Part shown: piece after piece, positions 51,038 to 61,078 of the stretch
Layout: each line of letters begins with the position of its first letter
Position numbering within the stretch: position 1 is the first letter of the stretch
From: Amoebidium appalachense
Lineage: Eukaryota > Ichthyosporea
Assembly: GCA_963693365.1 (NCBI GenBank)
Contig: CAVNZM010000005.1
Span: forward strand, 12,524,001 to 12,588,000
Direction of reading: 5' to 3'
DNA length: 64,000 nucleotides
The notes under the pieces: generated by a model
Told to the model about the DNA's origin: nothing
The model's input: the letters and a program-made list of their open reading frames with translations, nothing else
Databases searched by the model: none
Made by a program: the position numbers and the translations under genes

Positions 51038-52952
51038 CGTGTGCGTGTGCGTGTGCGTGTGCGTGTGCGTGTGCGTGTGTGCGTGTGTGTGTGTGTGTGC
51101 GCGCGCGCGCGCGTGTGCGTGTGCGTGTGTATGTGTGTGTGTGTGTGCGTGTGTGTGTGTGCGTGTGTGTGTGTGTGTGCGTGTGTTACTTCACATGGTA
51201 CACACACAGGCAATACTTGTCATGACCTCCACATCCAAATATACCATCCCCGCTCCTCCTCCCCCCCCCCCCCCCCCCCCCCCCCCCGCGCACTCCTATC
51301 CCTCCCTCTCCTCATTTTTCACACGCCACGGGCTCCATAAAGAGCTATCTAATCCCTCAAGCTATCCCCATTCCCCACCTTTCCCTCCCCCTCCCCCCAA
51401 GCCCCCCCCCCCCCCCCCCCCCCCCTCCCCCCCCGGCCCGGCCACCACCACCACCATCACCACCACCAAAGTACCCTCCATCCGTCCCTCCCCACCACCA
51501 CCCACCCACCCGGATAGTCCCCTGTCCCAAAAGATAACCTTACCCCTCCCCCTCCAGCCCCCTCCCACACCCCCACCTGCGGAAGCACAGGCCACACACT
51601 CTGTTGCCCAGCACCCTCCTGATGGTGCATACGTCACAGAACACGGACCCACACAGCCGGCAGTGGTGCCGCCGACGTGTCAGCGTGAACGGCCGCTTGC
51701 ACTGTGTCACGTGGTTAGGAACACGTGCTAGTCACATGCTGATATAGGCCCACACCATAGCAACCAACACACATGGGAAACAAACGTGAGATGGGAAACC
51801 ACTACATATTAGGATCTGAGTCTAGAAAAAAGAAGGGCAAAAACGACGTGGTGTAACTTTGTGTACTTCTCTGGTTGCTGTGAGAGGATGTGGGGGGGGG
51901 GGGGGGGGGGGGGGGGGGGGAGGAACAAAGTAACGAATAAGGTGGGCAAGGGGGGGGGGGGGGGGGGGTTCTGTGAAGGGGAAAAAAAGTGACGAATGGG
52001 AGGGGAGGTGGGGTCCAGTAAAGGTAGGGGAAAAATTAGCGAACACGGAAAATGGGGAGATTAGAAAAAGAACGAAAAGAGCGACGACAAGGGGAGGGGA
52101 GTTTCTGTGAATGGGGTACAAGAGTGACGGGTGGGCCCCGGGGGGGAAGGGGGGGGGTGGGGGGGGGGTGGGGGGGGGGGGGGGGTTCTAAACCTGGTTG
52201 CACTCGGGGTTATGTTCATCCCTAGCCCAGTGTATGCTCCTAGGTCCCACCATCATCTGCTTGAGCTGTAACAAGGTGCGTTAGCCCACATACAACGTGC
52301 ACTACATTCTCTTCTCTTGCATCCCCACAACAATTACCACCCGAATTTCCTTGCAAAAGCTTCCCGATCCCCTTTTCACATCTTTACCACCCTTCCACTC
52401 CTGCCTCTTCCACACACACCCTTCCTATACCTCGTTTCCGTTTCGGCATTTGCCTTGCCGTCAGCGCTCTTCTCTTCCCCTACCCCCTCCACATAACCCC
52501 CCCACCCCACCCGCTCGTTCTTCACTGTTGCCTCCCCCAAATACACAACAGCACATAAACAACCCATCCCAAGCACCAACCACCCCCTCATACCCTGCGG
52601 CTCGAGCTCTTTTCAACCCACCCATCATCCCCACACAACCACAACACACACGTAGACATTTCCTCACACCACCCAGCACCCCAGCAGCCCTTCCCCCTCC
52701 CTCCCATATCCGCCCCACCCAGCCAACTTACACCGCCCTCCCTACCTTCCCCCATCCCCGCCCCCTGAGCCTCCCCCTCACCCCCCCCCATCCCCTTCCC
52801 CCTCACACATACGCACACACGCACACACTCATATCAGCCCCACCCAACCATCTTCATCCCCCCCCCCCCCCTCCCCCCTCCCCCTCATCCCCATCCCCTT
52901 TTCCCTGTACCTCCCCCTCCACCCCCTCCCTGTCCCATCCCCTCCCCCCCTC

Positions 52953-52983
<31 letters not shown>

Positions 52984-53503
52984 ACCTGGGCCCTGGTGAA
53001 GGGCACATCGCTGCTTGCACTATCCATGCTGCCCAGACTGGCCGTGCCCACCGTCTGTCCGTCCTCCCTCTCTGCCTGCAAACGCCGCTGCTGCTCCCTG
53101 CAACATCAATAGTTCAGTAACTGTGTGCATGGTGCATAGTGTACAAGTGGGTTAGAACCAGGCATGAATTACAACCGTGAATGGGTTAGAACCATGAATA
53201 GCCCCACACCCATCAACCTAGCTGCCTCGTTCTACGTCAAACCCACTGCACACACTGTGAGCTCTATCCCTGCATCCATCCCACACGATTTGCCTGTGTT
53301 TCATTCCCCGAAGGGAGGGGATGGCGGTGGTGTGTGTGTGTGTGTGTGTGGGGGGGGGGGGCTAAAATGTGAATTCACCTTTGACAGTATGGGGGGGTTA
53401 AGAGAAAACGGACTGAATATGTGTGTGTAGGATATGGAAGGCCGGGAAGAAGGAAGGGAGGAAGAGCCGGGGGGGGGGGGGGGGGGGGGGGTGCACAGAG
53501 GGG

Positions 53504-53543
<40 letters not shown>

Positions 53544-54404
53544 TTGTACATTTCTAGGCGCTGCTTGCACAGGCGCATGGCTGGGGCCAGGTGGGCCAGC
53601 AGTCTGGGGTTGCCGCTGAGGGCCACCCTGTGTGTTGCTATGGCCGCTAGCAGCTTGAGCCGGCCCTCTTGCAGCTGCTGGAACGAGTGCAGGCTGGTGG
53701 AAAACTGGCAGTCCCCCTCTGTGCACGCAGTGGAAGATGTGTGTGTGCCCGTTTCAAGCCTCCTTTTGCTCAAGGACATTGCATTTCCTGACTTTAATGC
53801 TCCTCCCCCTCCCCCCACCCTAACCCACCCATCCACCCCAGCCACACTCCTCGTCCCCTCCCCCCTCCTCCTTTCTCTCCCTCCTCCCCTCTCTCCTCAA
53901 CACCACACCGCCGAAAGCACCGGCAGCACTTACTCACTCAGTTTCTGCTTCCCATCCCACAGCATACCCTCCCCCTTTGTGAGTTTCTGGTGCATCACAG
54001 CCACCATGCTAGGTCACCGACTAAACTGGTGGTCGTCCACCTATTTTCCACAAACACCAGATTCACACTAGAACCTCCTCCAAGTCCCACCCATCTTGTA
54101 TCTGCTACCACTGCTTCTTTCATGAAGCACGGACTTTAGAAAAAAGGAATCCAATTTTCACCTCTCCCCATACACATCCCACCGTCCATCTGTAACCCCA
54201 GCCCCTCTTTCCACATCCCTCTCTCCCCCCCCTCCCCCCCTCCCCCCCCCCCCCTCTTGCTACACACCACCACCCAACCCTTTTCACCCGCCTCTCCACA
54301 CCATGCACCGACACACACCCTCCTTCCCCCATCTTCGTCCCCCCCTTCCCCCCCCACACTTTCTCCCCCCCCTCCCTTCCCCTCATCTCCCCCGTACCTC
54401 CCCC

Positions 54405-54442
<38 letters not shown>

Positions 54443-54710
54443 ACCTCCCCCGCGCTCCGCTCCCTCCGTCGCCCTCCAACCAACCCACCCAAGAACCCTA
54501 CCTGAGAGGGTAGCCACGGCACTGATGGGATAGTAGTGGACCTGAGCCTCTGTGCGTGTGCGCAGGTCCAGACGCCACAGCCCAGCTGGACGCAGCACAA
54601 AGTCGTAGACGTAGCCATAGGGGGGGCCATCCCCACTGCAGGTCTCCTGGGTGCATGTCTAGGGTCACGCAGCGTGTTAATATCCTTGTTAAAAAGGGGG
54701 AAGGGCCTTT

Positions 54711-54749
<39 letters not shown>

Positions 54750-54914
54750 CTTGCTTCATCAGAGCGCTGAGTTGATCTTTTATGCAAAAGGCCGAGTGGC
54801 GAGCCCCCGGGGGGGTGGGGAGGGGGGGCGGGGGCGGGGGCGGGGGGGGGGGGGGGGGGGGGGGAGGGGGGAGGGGAGGGGGAGGGGGGAGGGGGGAGGA
54901 AACGGGTCGCGGGG

Positions 54915-54946
<32 letters not shown>

Positions 54947-55082
54947 GAGGGGGGGGGGGGGGGGGGGGGGGGGGGAGGCGGGGAGGTTAGACGGCAGTAT
55001 ACAGTATCAACTACACTTTCAAACGGTATTGTGGATGTCGGGAAAAAAGTCACAGAGTATGCAACATACAAAGAGGGCCGGG

Positions 55083-55133
<51 letters not shown>

Positions 55134-55271
55134 ATGGGGCATTACCAGAAGTGTGCTGAAGTACCACTCGGCATACTGCTGCTCCGCCTCTCCTCCGAGT
55201 GACGCTACAGCCTCCCCAAGGTCTTCTCCCTCATGCCCTCCACTCACACCGTTGGCCTCAGTGCTAGCCAT
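32834..55271 (-). CDS. FYVE - ABC1 kinase - beta-lactamase fusion protein
   Basis: 35 exons with matching phases throughout, total 4,092 nt, about 1,363 residues, from the ATG at 55271 to TAG at 32834-32836. Order: N-terminal region, FYVE zinc finger, charged linker, two hydrophobic segments, ABC1/ADCK-type atypical kinase, serine beta-lactamase-like domain. ABC1 plus beta-lactamase in one chain is known from plants (Arabidopsis At5g24810); the N-terminal FYVE is the unusual part. FYVE domains bind phosphatidylinositol 3-phosphate on endosomes, whereas ABC1 kinases usually act in mitochondria or plastids on quinone or lipid metabolism. Location is therefore an open question. No clear targeting peptide is visible. 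Confidence 0.88.
33943..34017. repeat. (AC)n microsatellite
   Basis: About 37 AC units in the intron between the exons at 33790 and 34211. Confidence 0.95.
39142..46930 (-). CDS. Exons 13-24: ABC1/ADCK atypical kinase domain
   Basis: Exons 46824-46930, 46165-46234, 45165-45244, 44556-44634, 43885-43997, 43114-43159, 42806-42950, 42025-42181, 41423-41537, 40520-40722, 39863-40003 and 39142-39288. Motifs in order: [20 protein letters not shown] (KxGQ signature), [13 protein letters not shown] with the following VVVKVQ lysine, [23 protein letters not shown], and [13 protein letters not shown] with LLDF+G (catalytic and metal-binding Asp residues). [14 protein letters not shown] and LLRGLC close the domain. 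All expected catalytic motifs are present, so activity is likely. Confidence 0.92.
40821..40940. repeat. 30-bp minisatellite, four copies
   Basis: Four identical tandem units of 30 bp built from TGTATG, (TG)n, AATGTGTGTGGG, in the intron between the exons at 40722 and 41423. Confidence 0.9.
42482..42738. repeat. Two long (AC)n tracts with (AG)n
   Basis: AC runs at about 42482-42563 and 42669-42738, the first followed by (AG)n to 42590, in the intron between the exons at 42181 and 42806. Confidence 0.95.
44656..44828. repeat. Poly-G tract and (GT)n tract
   Basis: A G run of about 45 nt (44657-44702) and a (GT)n run of about 55 nt (44773-44828), in the intron between the exons at 44634 and 45165. 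Confidence 0.95.
47621..48239 (-). CDS. Exons 11-12: two hydrophobic segments
   Basis: Exons 48144-48239 and 47621-47791, both phase 1-1. Each carries a likely membrane helix: [15 protein letters not shown] and [15 protein letters not shown]. Between them is a Trp-rich amphipathic part ([19 protein letters not shown]). This suggests a membrane hairpin between the FYVE and the kinase. Confidence 0.75.
48719..48827. repeat. (GT)n tract
   Basis: About 108 nt of near-pure GT, in the intron between the exons at 48239 and 48869. Confidence 0.95.
48869..50978 (-). CDS. Exons 7-10: charged linker
   Basis: Exons 50934-50978 (45 nt, phase 2-2), 50119-50266, 49424-49546 and 48869-48950. They encode an acidic segment ([19 protein letters not shown]) and a helical, probably coiled segment ([14 protein letters not shown]). 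The 45-nt exon is the weakest; a 22-nt candidate exon at about 50719-50740 could be an alternative. Confidence 0.65.
49240..49445. repeat. 42-bp tandem repeat containing a splice donor
   Basis: Five copies with 41-43 bp spacing of a unit containing GCATACCTTTGATATCAGGA. On the minus strand each unit carries TCAAAG|GTATGC, the same donor used by the exon at 49424-49546. The array starts in the exon end and extends into the intron. Confidence 0.85.
51577..52265 (-). CDS. Exons 5-6: FYVE zinc finger
   Basis: Exons 52194-52265 and 51577-51701. The joined sequence has [13 protein letters not shown], then [18 protein letters not shown] and NRVCGLC. All three FYVE signatures are present: W-x-x-D, the basic R-R-H-H-C-R patch that holds PI3P, and RVC. 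Eight zinc-binding cysteines are arranged as four C-x2-C pairs. The intron falls between the first and second cysteines. Confidence 0.95.
52986..55271 (-). CDS. Exons 1-4: N-terminal region
   Basis: Exons 55146-55271, 54502-54658, 53550-53718 and 52986-53097. The protein starts [20 protein letters not shown], has an aromatic-rich stretch ([17 protein letters not shown]), a helical region with [16 protein letters not shown] and [16 protein letters not shown], then an acidic/Ser-rich part before the FYVE. Phases 0, 1, 2, 0 match across all junctions. I do not recognise a family for this part. Confidence 0.8.
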
Positions 55272-56293
55272 GCTCTACCCCACCCACCTATGGGCCATTA
55301 ATTGGCTAATTACCCATCAAGTCACTATCTTTTATGTAACAATACAAAACACCCCGTTCTCAAGCTTCCATGCGTGGACTTTAGTCACCATTCACTTGCG
55401 GTTTCAAGTTTGCCTTTTGTGACTGAGACATTGACAGAGACTGACTTTTGTGTTGTGCCGTTGTGAATTTTTTTGAAGTGTCATGATCTAAACCAACCAA
55501 TCAGCGCATTGAATCACAAAGTGGTGCAGGCGTAGCCAACATAATCTACTGAAGTGGAGGTGTGTAAGGATTGTGATCGTGTGGCTCACTCAACATGCCA
55601 AGCCTTGTTGTACACAAGTAAAGCTTTGTGTGAGCTTCTGATGTGAGCGCGTAAGAAGCTGCCTTTTTATAAATATTCCTAGTTTTAGTTCTTTATTATT
55701 TTATGTATTTCATTGTAGCGCGTTTTAGAGTTAAATACGCAATCGCGCCCCTAGTACACCCAGATTATGCCATGTGAGGCAGGGCAAAACCCGATGGTGC
55801 ACGATTAGCCAATCAGATGGGTTTAGCATTTTTGACTTGTTTCACCTTGTGCACACCGTCATAAAAGCCGGCACAAGTCATTCACAACTTTCCGTATGAA
55901 GCTGCTGTGTTCCGTATGCTAGCTATTACAGTTTTCTACCATGCAAAGCTTGCTCGAGGTTATGCTGTGAATATCAAGCTCTAACTAACAATGCGTACAT
56001 ACGAGGCAGTTTTTGTGGCTTGTTTGTAACCACTGCTACTGCTGCCACATTCGGTGTTTGACTGACTCAGAGTTAGACTGTGACGGTACTTCAAGCACGG
56101 TGTGTCGCATACAAGCAAAGAGGTTGCCTTGTAAAGATTTAATTACTTTTACGCGTGCTCTTTATTTTTAGCCCGCAAGTGCATCATTGCACATGCTGCC
56201 ACAATACAATAGAGTGCTTCTCCTTTTAACTGCCACACGACACACACTCCCAATTTCACTTGTAGCCTGCAAAGTTGAGAAAGAAACGAGAAC
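55272..56293. promoter_or_regulatory. Divergent promoter region
   Basis: About 1 kb of ordinary-complexity sequence between two divergent starts. CCAAT-type motifs occur at about 55300 (inverted), 55496 and 55807, and an ATAAAAG box lies at 55860-55868, about 430 bp before the plus-strand gene. No TATA box was seen near the minus-strand start. The region lacks the G runs that fill the introns. Confidence 0.4.
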
Positions 56294-57298
56294 ATGGAAA
56301 AGCTACCAAAATTCGTCTACGAGGACCTACATCACAAGGTTTTCATACCCAGCAGCACGAAAAAGAAACAGGCACGGTCTCCAAACGCTCACATGTCTGC
56401 GCTTCTGCTCTACCTCGTTTTGGGCTGCATATGTGTCGGAGTGGTTGTCACGTGCTTCTTTTGTTTCCGCCCGGATGCCAAATGTGCTGAGAAACTCACT
56501 CAACTACTTGAAAATGCCCAAGAAGAGCTTCGGGTTATTGACGTTGATGGTGAGCTTTTATCAAACAGCACGGATCCCTGCCTTCCTGTTACGTGGGTGT
56601 ATGAAGGTGCAGATGTATCCACGACCACCGAGCGAGCTAGAAACACACACGACCGCAAAATTCACGCTAATGCACCCAAGAACATCAGCCTTCAGGTGCA
56701 AGGGTTAAAAGTCATGCAGGCGGAGAATGAAACGTCACTCCTCATGCACGCCATGCACCCGGGCATGCGCATCATAGAGTGGGGCAGTGGTGGTTCTACC
56801 TTGTTCATGACCCAGCTTGGGGTAGGGATACACTCCATCGAACACAATTACGCATGGTATGAACTCGTCCGCACAAAACTCGCAAATGTTTCTCGCTCAG
56901 GTAGCAATGCTGCACGTTACATGTATGTTCCCCCAAACATACCTTCCAAGTTGGTAGACGTGTGGAAACGCCCAAGCGAATACGCAACCTACAGGAGTTA
57001 TATTCGTGCTGGAAGAAGATGGGCACAATGCGGGAAAAACGGCCCTTTGTTCTTTGACTTGGTGTTTGTAGACGGTAGGGCACGCCCACAGGTAGCAGTC
57101 GAGTCGGTGTTCCTTGCAAACCCACTACGTTTTCGTGACTTTCGTGTTGTGTGGCACGACACATACACAAGTACCAACGCGCCTACGCAAAGGGAGTATC
57201 ATGTGAGAGAGCACTATTTGTTTGCTCTGCAGTTTTTTGATGTTGTGCAGAGGGTAGCAAGTATGGTGCTGTTGCAGCCAAAAAAAAAACTTCTTTGA
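56294..57298 (+). CDS. Membrane-anchored methyltransferase-like protein
   Basis: An intronless 334-residue frame from an ATG in good context (AACATGG) to TGA at 57296-57298. Residues 1-33 are basic and cytosolic; 35-58 form one membrane helix, giving a type II topology typical of Golgi or ER enzymes. The lumenal part has a class I SAM-methyltransferase-like motif, IIEWGSGGSTLF (160-171), followed by SIEHNYAWYE (motif II acidic position) and FFDLVFVDGRARPQ (254-267). Such E-x-GSGGST proteins resemble sugar or polysaccharide methyltransferases, but the acceptor cannot be told. NST and NET are possible glycosylation sites. It diverges from the FYVE/ABC1 gene and contains no long homopolymer except A9 near the stop. 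Confidence 0.8.
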   Translation: MEKLPKFVYEDLHHKVFIPSSTKKKQARSPNAHMSALLLYLVLGCICVGVVVTCFFCFRPDAKCAEKLTQLLENAQEELRVIDVDGELLSNSTDPCLPVTWVYEGADVSTTTERARNTHDRKIHANAPKNISLQVQGLKVMQAENETSLLMHAMHPGMRIIEWGSGGSTLFMTQLGVGIHSIEHNYAWYELVRTKLANVSRSGSNAARYMYVPPNIPSKLVDVWKRPSEYATYRSYIRAGRRWAQCGKNGPLFFDLVFVDGRARPQVAVESVFLANPLRFRDFRVVWHDTYTSTNAPTQREYHVREHYLFALQFFDVVQRVASMVLLQPKKKLL

Positions 57299-58318
57299 TT
57301 TGGTTACAACACAGGCTGCATGGCCTGACTGGTGGTGTGGCCACGGTGTCGTGCCTGATGCAAGGTGCAGTAGGCTTCCCTAGCTTGTAAAGCATGTATG
57401 GTGAGGTTTATTTGACAAGTTAATAACAATACTAATCCCCTCTCATGTTTTGAGTTTTTTTTAAAAAGTCCTAAAATTGTAAATTCTTTGCTTCATTTTT
57501 TTTTTTTTTTTTTTTTTTTTTGGTGGTGGTGGTGGTGGTGGGGGCCTGGGGAGAGGGGGGGGGGGGGGGGGGGGGGGGGGGGAAGAAGGTGGTCTTTTAG
57601 CCGAACACATGCAAAACTAAGCTAGCAAAAATAATTTTAATCTTGCTGGAACCTTACAGTATGAGCAAGAAAATCAATGCTGCCTGTAATGACAATTTGC
57701 CTCTGAAAATTTCATTGTATAAGTAATCTTTTTCCGTTGAATGTAAACTCTGAATAATGATCGCAATGTACACAGTTCAAGAAGCATAAACAGAAATTTG
57801 CTATAAACCCCCCGTCAACATGGTTTCAATAAAACTTTTTAAACTCTGGAATTGTGTATTATGACAAATGCCGACCCTTCCCTTCCCCCCTTCCCAACCC
57901 CCTCCTCCTTTCCCCCGGCCGCCTCTTCGAAACCCCACCACCGACACCACCACTACCACTACGACCGCTGTAGCACCACCCCCACCACCACCACCTTTAC
58001 ACGGGGGTGACTATAACATTTGCGTGGTTAACACTATTACACCAAACGCGTCAATATCTAGAATCTAGAAGAGGGGCGGAAGACGTCGTCCCGGGGTGGG
58101 GTGGGGGGTTCCGAGTTTGGAAACTCTAAAAAGGTTGGCCGGATATACATCGGAAATGGGAGGGGAGGGGGGAGAGGAGATCATGTATGTACGGGGTACG
58201 AGGGTAGGGGGGAGGGGCGCAGCGAGGGAGAGGGGCTGATGGGGGGGGGGGGGGGGGGGGTCGATATCAGGTACGCACACTGAGGGATTGGGCGGAGGGG
58301 GCGCCAGGTTTTTGGGGG

Positions 58319-58352
<34 letters not shown>

Positions 58353-58486
58353 AGGGGATGATGAGCTAAAGAACCTGCTTGTTTCAAACTGATCCTTCTC
58401 GGTTTAGAGGGCTCACGTGGCTTCATACAACAAAAGACGGGGGGGGGGGGGGGGGGGGGGGGGGATGATGGAGGGCCGAACCACAT
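57299..58486. other. 3' flank: no gene seen
   Basis: Unique AT-rich 3' sequence, a T run with (GGT)n and poly-G (57498-57580), more unique sequence with AATAAAA at about 57828, then GC-rich repeats and G runs to 58465. No coding frame beyond low complexity. Confidence 0.5.
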
Positions 58487-59209
58487 CGGCAGAGTCCACT
58501 TGCAAAAAGCAGATTTATTCTGCAAAAGTGGAATTACTCTGCAAAAAGCGGAATTATTTTGCAAGAAGCAGAATTATTCTGCAAAAGCAGAATCACTCTT
58601 TTTTTAGCAGAATTATTCTGCTTTTAGCAGAATTATTCCGCAAAAGCAGAACCATTCTGCCTTCGACAGCAGTCTGAGAATAATTCTGTTTTTAGCAGAA
58701 TAACTCTGCTTTTAGCAGATTGATTCTGCTTTTGGAAGAATAACTCTGTATTTAGCAGGTTCAATGATCGAACGGTTTGCAGAATAATTCTGCTTTTAGC
58801 AGATTGATTCTGCTTTTGCAGAATAATTCGAATTCTGCTCCACTGGCAGGGCCCAAACACATCGGCAGAGTCAAGTTGCAAAAAGCAGAAAATTATTCTG
58901 CAAAAAGCAGAATTATTCTGCAAGGAACAGACTTATTCAGCAAAAACAGAATCACTCTGCTTTTAGCAGAATTATTCTGCTTTTAGCAGAATTACTTTAG
59001 CAGAATTACTCGGCAAAGCAGAATCATTCTGATTTTAGCGGAATGATTCTGCTTTTAGCGGAATGATTCTGCTCCAGCAGAATGATTCTGCTTTTAGCGG
59101 AATTTTAGCAGATTTACAGAATAATTCTGCTTTTTACAGATTAATTCTGCTTTTAGCAGGATTCTGCTTTATGCAGAATAATTCTGCTCGCCGCAAGTTG
59201 ACTCAGCCG
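58487..59209. mobile_element. Foldback-like element made of palindromic units
   Basis: Bounded by inverted ends: CGGCAGAGTCCACTTGC (58487-58503) and GCAAGTTGACTCAGCCG (59193-59209). The interior is dozens of units of about 20 bp built around AGCAGAATTATTCTGCTTTT, each itself near-palindromic. An internal copy of the end sequence at about 58858 suggests a partial duplication. It has no coding capacity and should fold into an extensive stem structure. Confidence 0.7.
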
Positions 59210-59526
59210 TTTTGGTAGCTGTCTGAAGGGGTGGATCGGGGGGGGGGAGGGCCCGGGTTCATTTTGATTTGGCGGTGTTCAGGAGTTTTCTCTAAAACAA
59301 CTATCAATGAGGTTTCCACGAACTTTGATTACTAAACGGTTTAGTCACAAGAGTCACAAGACACATGTAGACACAAACTTGTAGAGTACATGAAGGGAGA
59401 TACAGACACAAGCACACACACACCGGCAAAATGCCCGCTGTTGTTTTGTACGGGTCTAAGGGAGCAAAGTGCACAGAGGTGTCATGTAAAACACGACTAA
59501 CACATTAATGAGAGGGCAATCGGAGT
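59210..59526. other. Spacer between the foldback element and the copia LTR
   Basis: Unique sequence with a short G run at 59239; nothing recognised. Confidence 0.5.
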
Positions 59527-60165
59527 TGTTCACGAGACATTGAAAGATTCAAACAACAACTGATTCTTTATTGTGCTCTCGGTTCCTTTTGTACTTGCGA
59601 CTTATCACCTTATCACAACTAAAGAGGGAGAACCAATCGGTTCTATCAGAAGATAGAAAACTACATTCCGACAGAGCATACGCATTCCAACTTCCGATTA
59701 AACTAAAGTTTAGAAACTCTTACTTAAATAAATGAAGTAATTATACATCTAGTCACTATTAACTCACATATATATTTATGTTCGTCTCTATAAAGAAACT
59801 TATTTAAATACATATATTTCCTAATAGTCGACACTCTCAAAGTGAAGACACTTTGCAATAAACCGAATTCCATATATATCTATTGTCCAATCACAACACA
59901 CATATATTAATAGACAGGAATGCACAACACAATCTACAGATGTACTCGCTCGCGACTATTGGCGAGCCATCCTTTTGAGAACAAAACTAGGCCATTTTGA
60001 AATAAAGGAAAGACAACGAGTGAGGCTAGCCAATCACGCTACCTCTCAGATAAACAGAGGAGAGCAAACAGAAATAAAATACAATAAGGTCTTATCAGGC
60101 AAGAGAGCCAGGTGTGCACAGATCTACAGATATCTGTGCCCACAGAAACAAGGGAGAGAGAGATA

Positions 60166-60261
<96 letters not shown>

Positions 60262-60353
60262 ACAAAGAAGGAAAGCAGACACGAATACAAACAAGCTAGG
60301 ACACATACATACTTCAAGGCTCTTGCTGTCATACATGGTGACGTATTCCAACA
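59527..60353 (-). mobile_element. Putative 3' LTR of the copia element
   Basis: On the minus strand it starts TGTTGGAATACGTCACC directly after the purine tract GAGTGGGGA and plausibly ends GTGAACA at 59527, about 827 bp. It includes a (CT)n/poly-C tract (60168-60260). The partner LTR lies outside the window, so the far boundary is a guess. Confidence 0.45.
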
Positions 60354-60362
60354 TCCCCACTC
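60354..60362 (-). other. Polypurine tract
   Basis: GAGTGGGGA on the minus strand directly before the TGTTGG LTR start, as expected for plus-strand priming of reverse transcription. Confidence 0.55.
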
Positions 60363-61078
60363 AAGGGGTTGAAGTTTGTGTTCTCGTGTCTGTTGATGTG
60401 ACGGTAGATGAGGTCCAAACACAGGAGGGGGGGCCGTCACACTCAAGTTTCCCCACTCGAGGATGCAACTTGAACCGAAGATCCTTGAGGTGGGAAGGAG
60501 AGAATCAAAACTGAAGAGGCACACAACGACGGTTGCCTCTGAAGACTCGGAACAATAAATCATGGTGGTTATCGTCGATATACATATATAGAGGAAACAC
60601 TAGTGTATGTGTGACGTGTTGGTGGCTAATGGTTTATACTGGGGACCACCCAGGTAAACACAAGGCATGAACATCTTGTGGACTGATTTATAGACTGGTG
60701 GTCAACCAGTTAAGACACGGGGAAGGTGCATCCCGTGGACTAGGTTTAGACTGGCAGTCAACCAGCACGCCATGGCTATAGATAATTATTTATACTGGGA
60801 CGCCATCCCAGTTCGACATATATATAAAGTCGAATATAGAGGAAAACCAATATATATGATGGGATATGAATATAAATAAACGACGGATGGTGGAGAATAA
60901 TCCCCACTGAAGATGCACACATATGACGATGTAAGACTGAGTCCCCACTGATGAAGAGAAACGATGAGGAGTAGTAGACTTTCGTTGGGAGGCATCTTGA
61001 TCACCGTAGGTGTGTCAACTGCTGTCCAGGGCCCCACCTACTATAGAAACCACTCGATGATGAACACCAGTGCACGGG
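60363..61078 (-). other. Non-coding 3' region of the copia element
   Basis: About 715 nt between the pol stop and the purine tract. It contains four short hairpins of the form ACTGG-N-CCAGT starting at 60638, 60694, 60750 and 60794, and further GTGGGGA words. No coding frame. Confidence 0.6.

Noticed and set aside
53941-54010. Possible exon with [18 protein letters not shown]
   Set aside because: Looks protein-like, but its phase fits neither neighbour, and the flanking exons at 54502 and 53550 join cleanly without it. It could be an alternative exon.
59975-60514. 179-residue plus-strand frame
   Set aside because: Crosses the proposed copia LTR and its GA/G tract; antisense to the element and low complexity.
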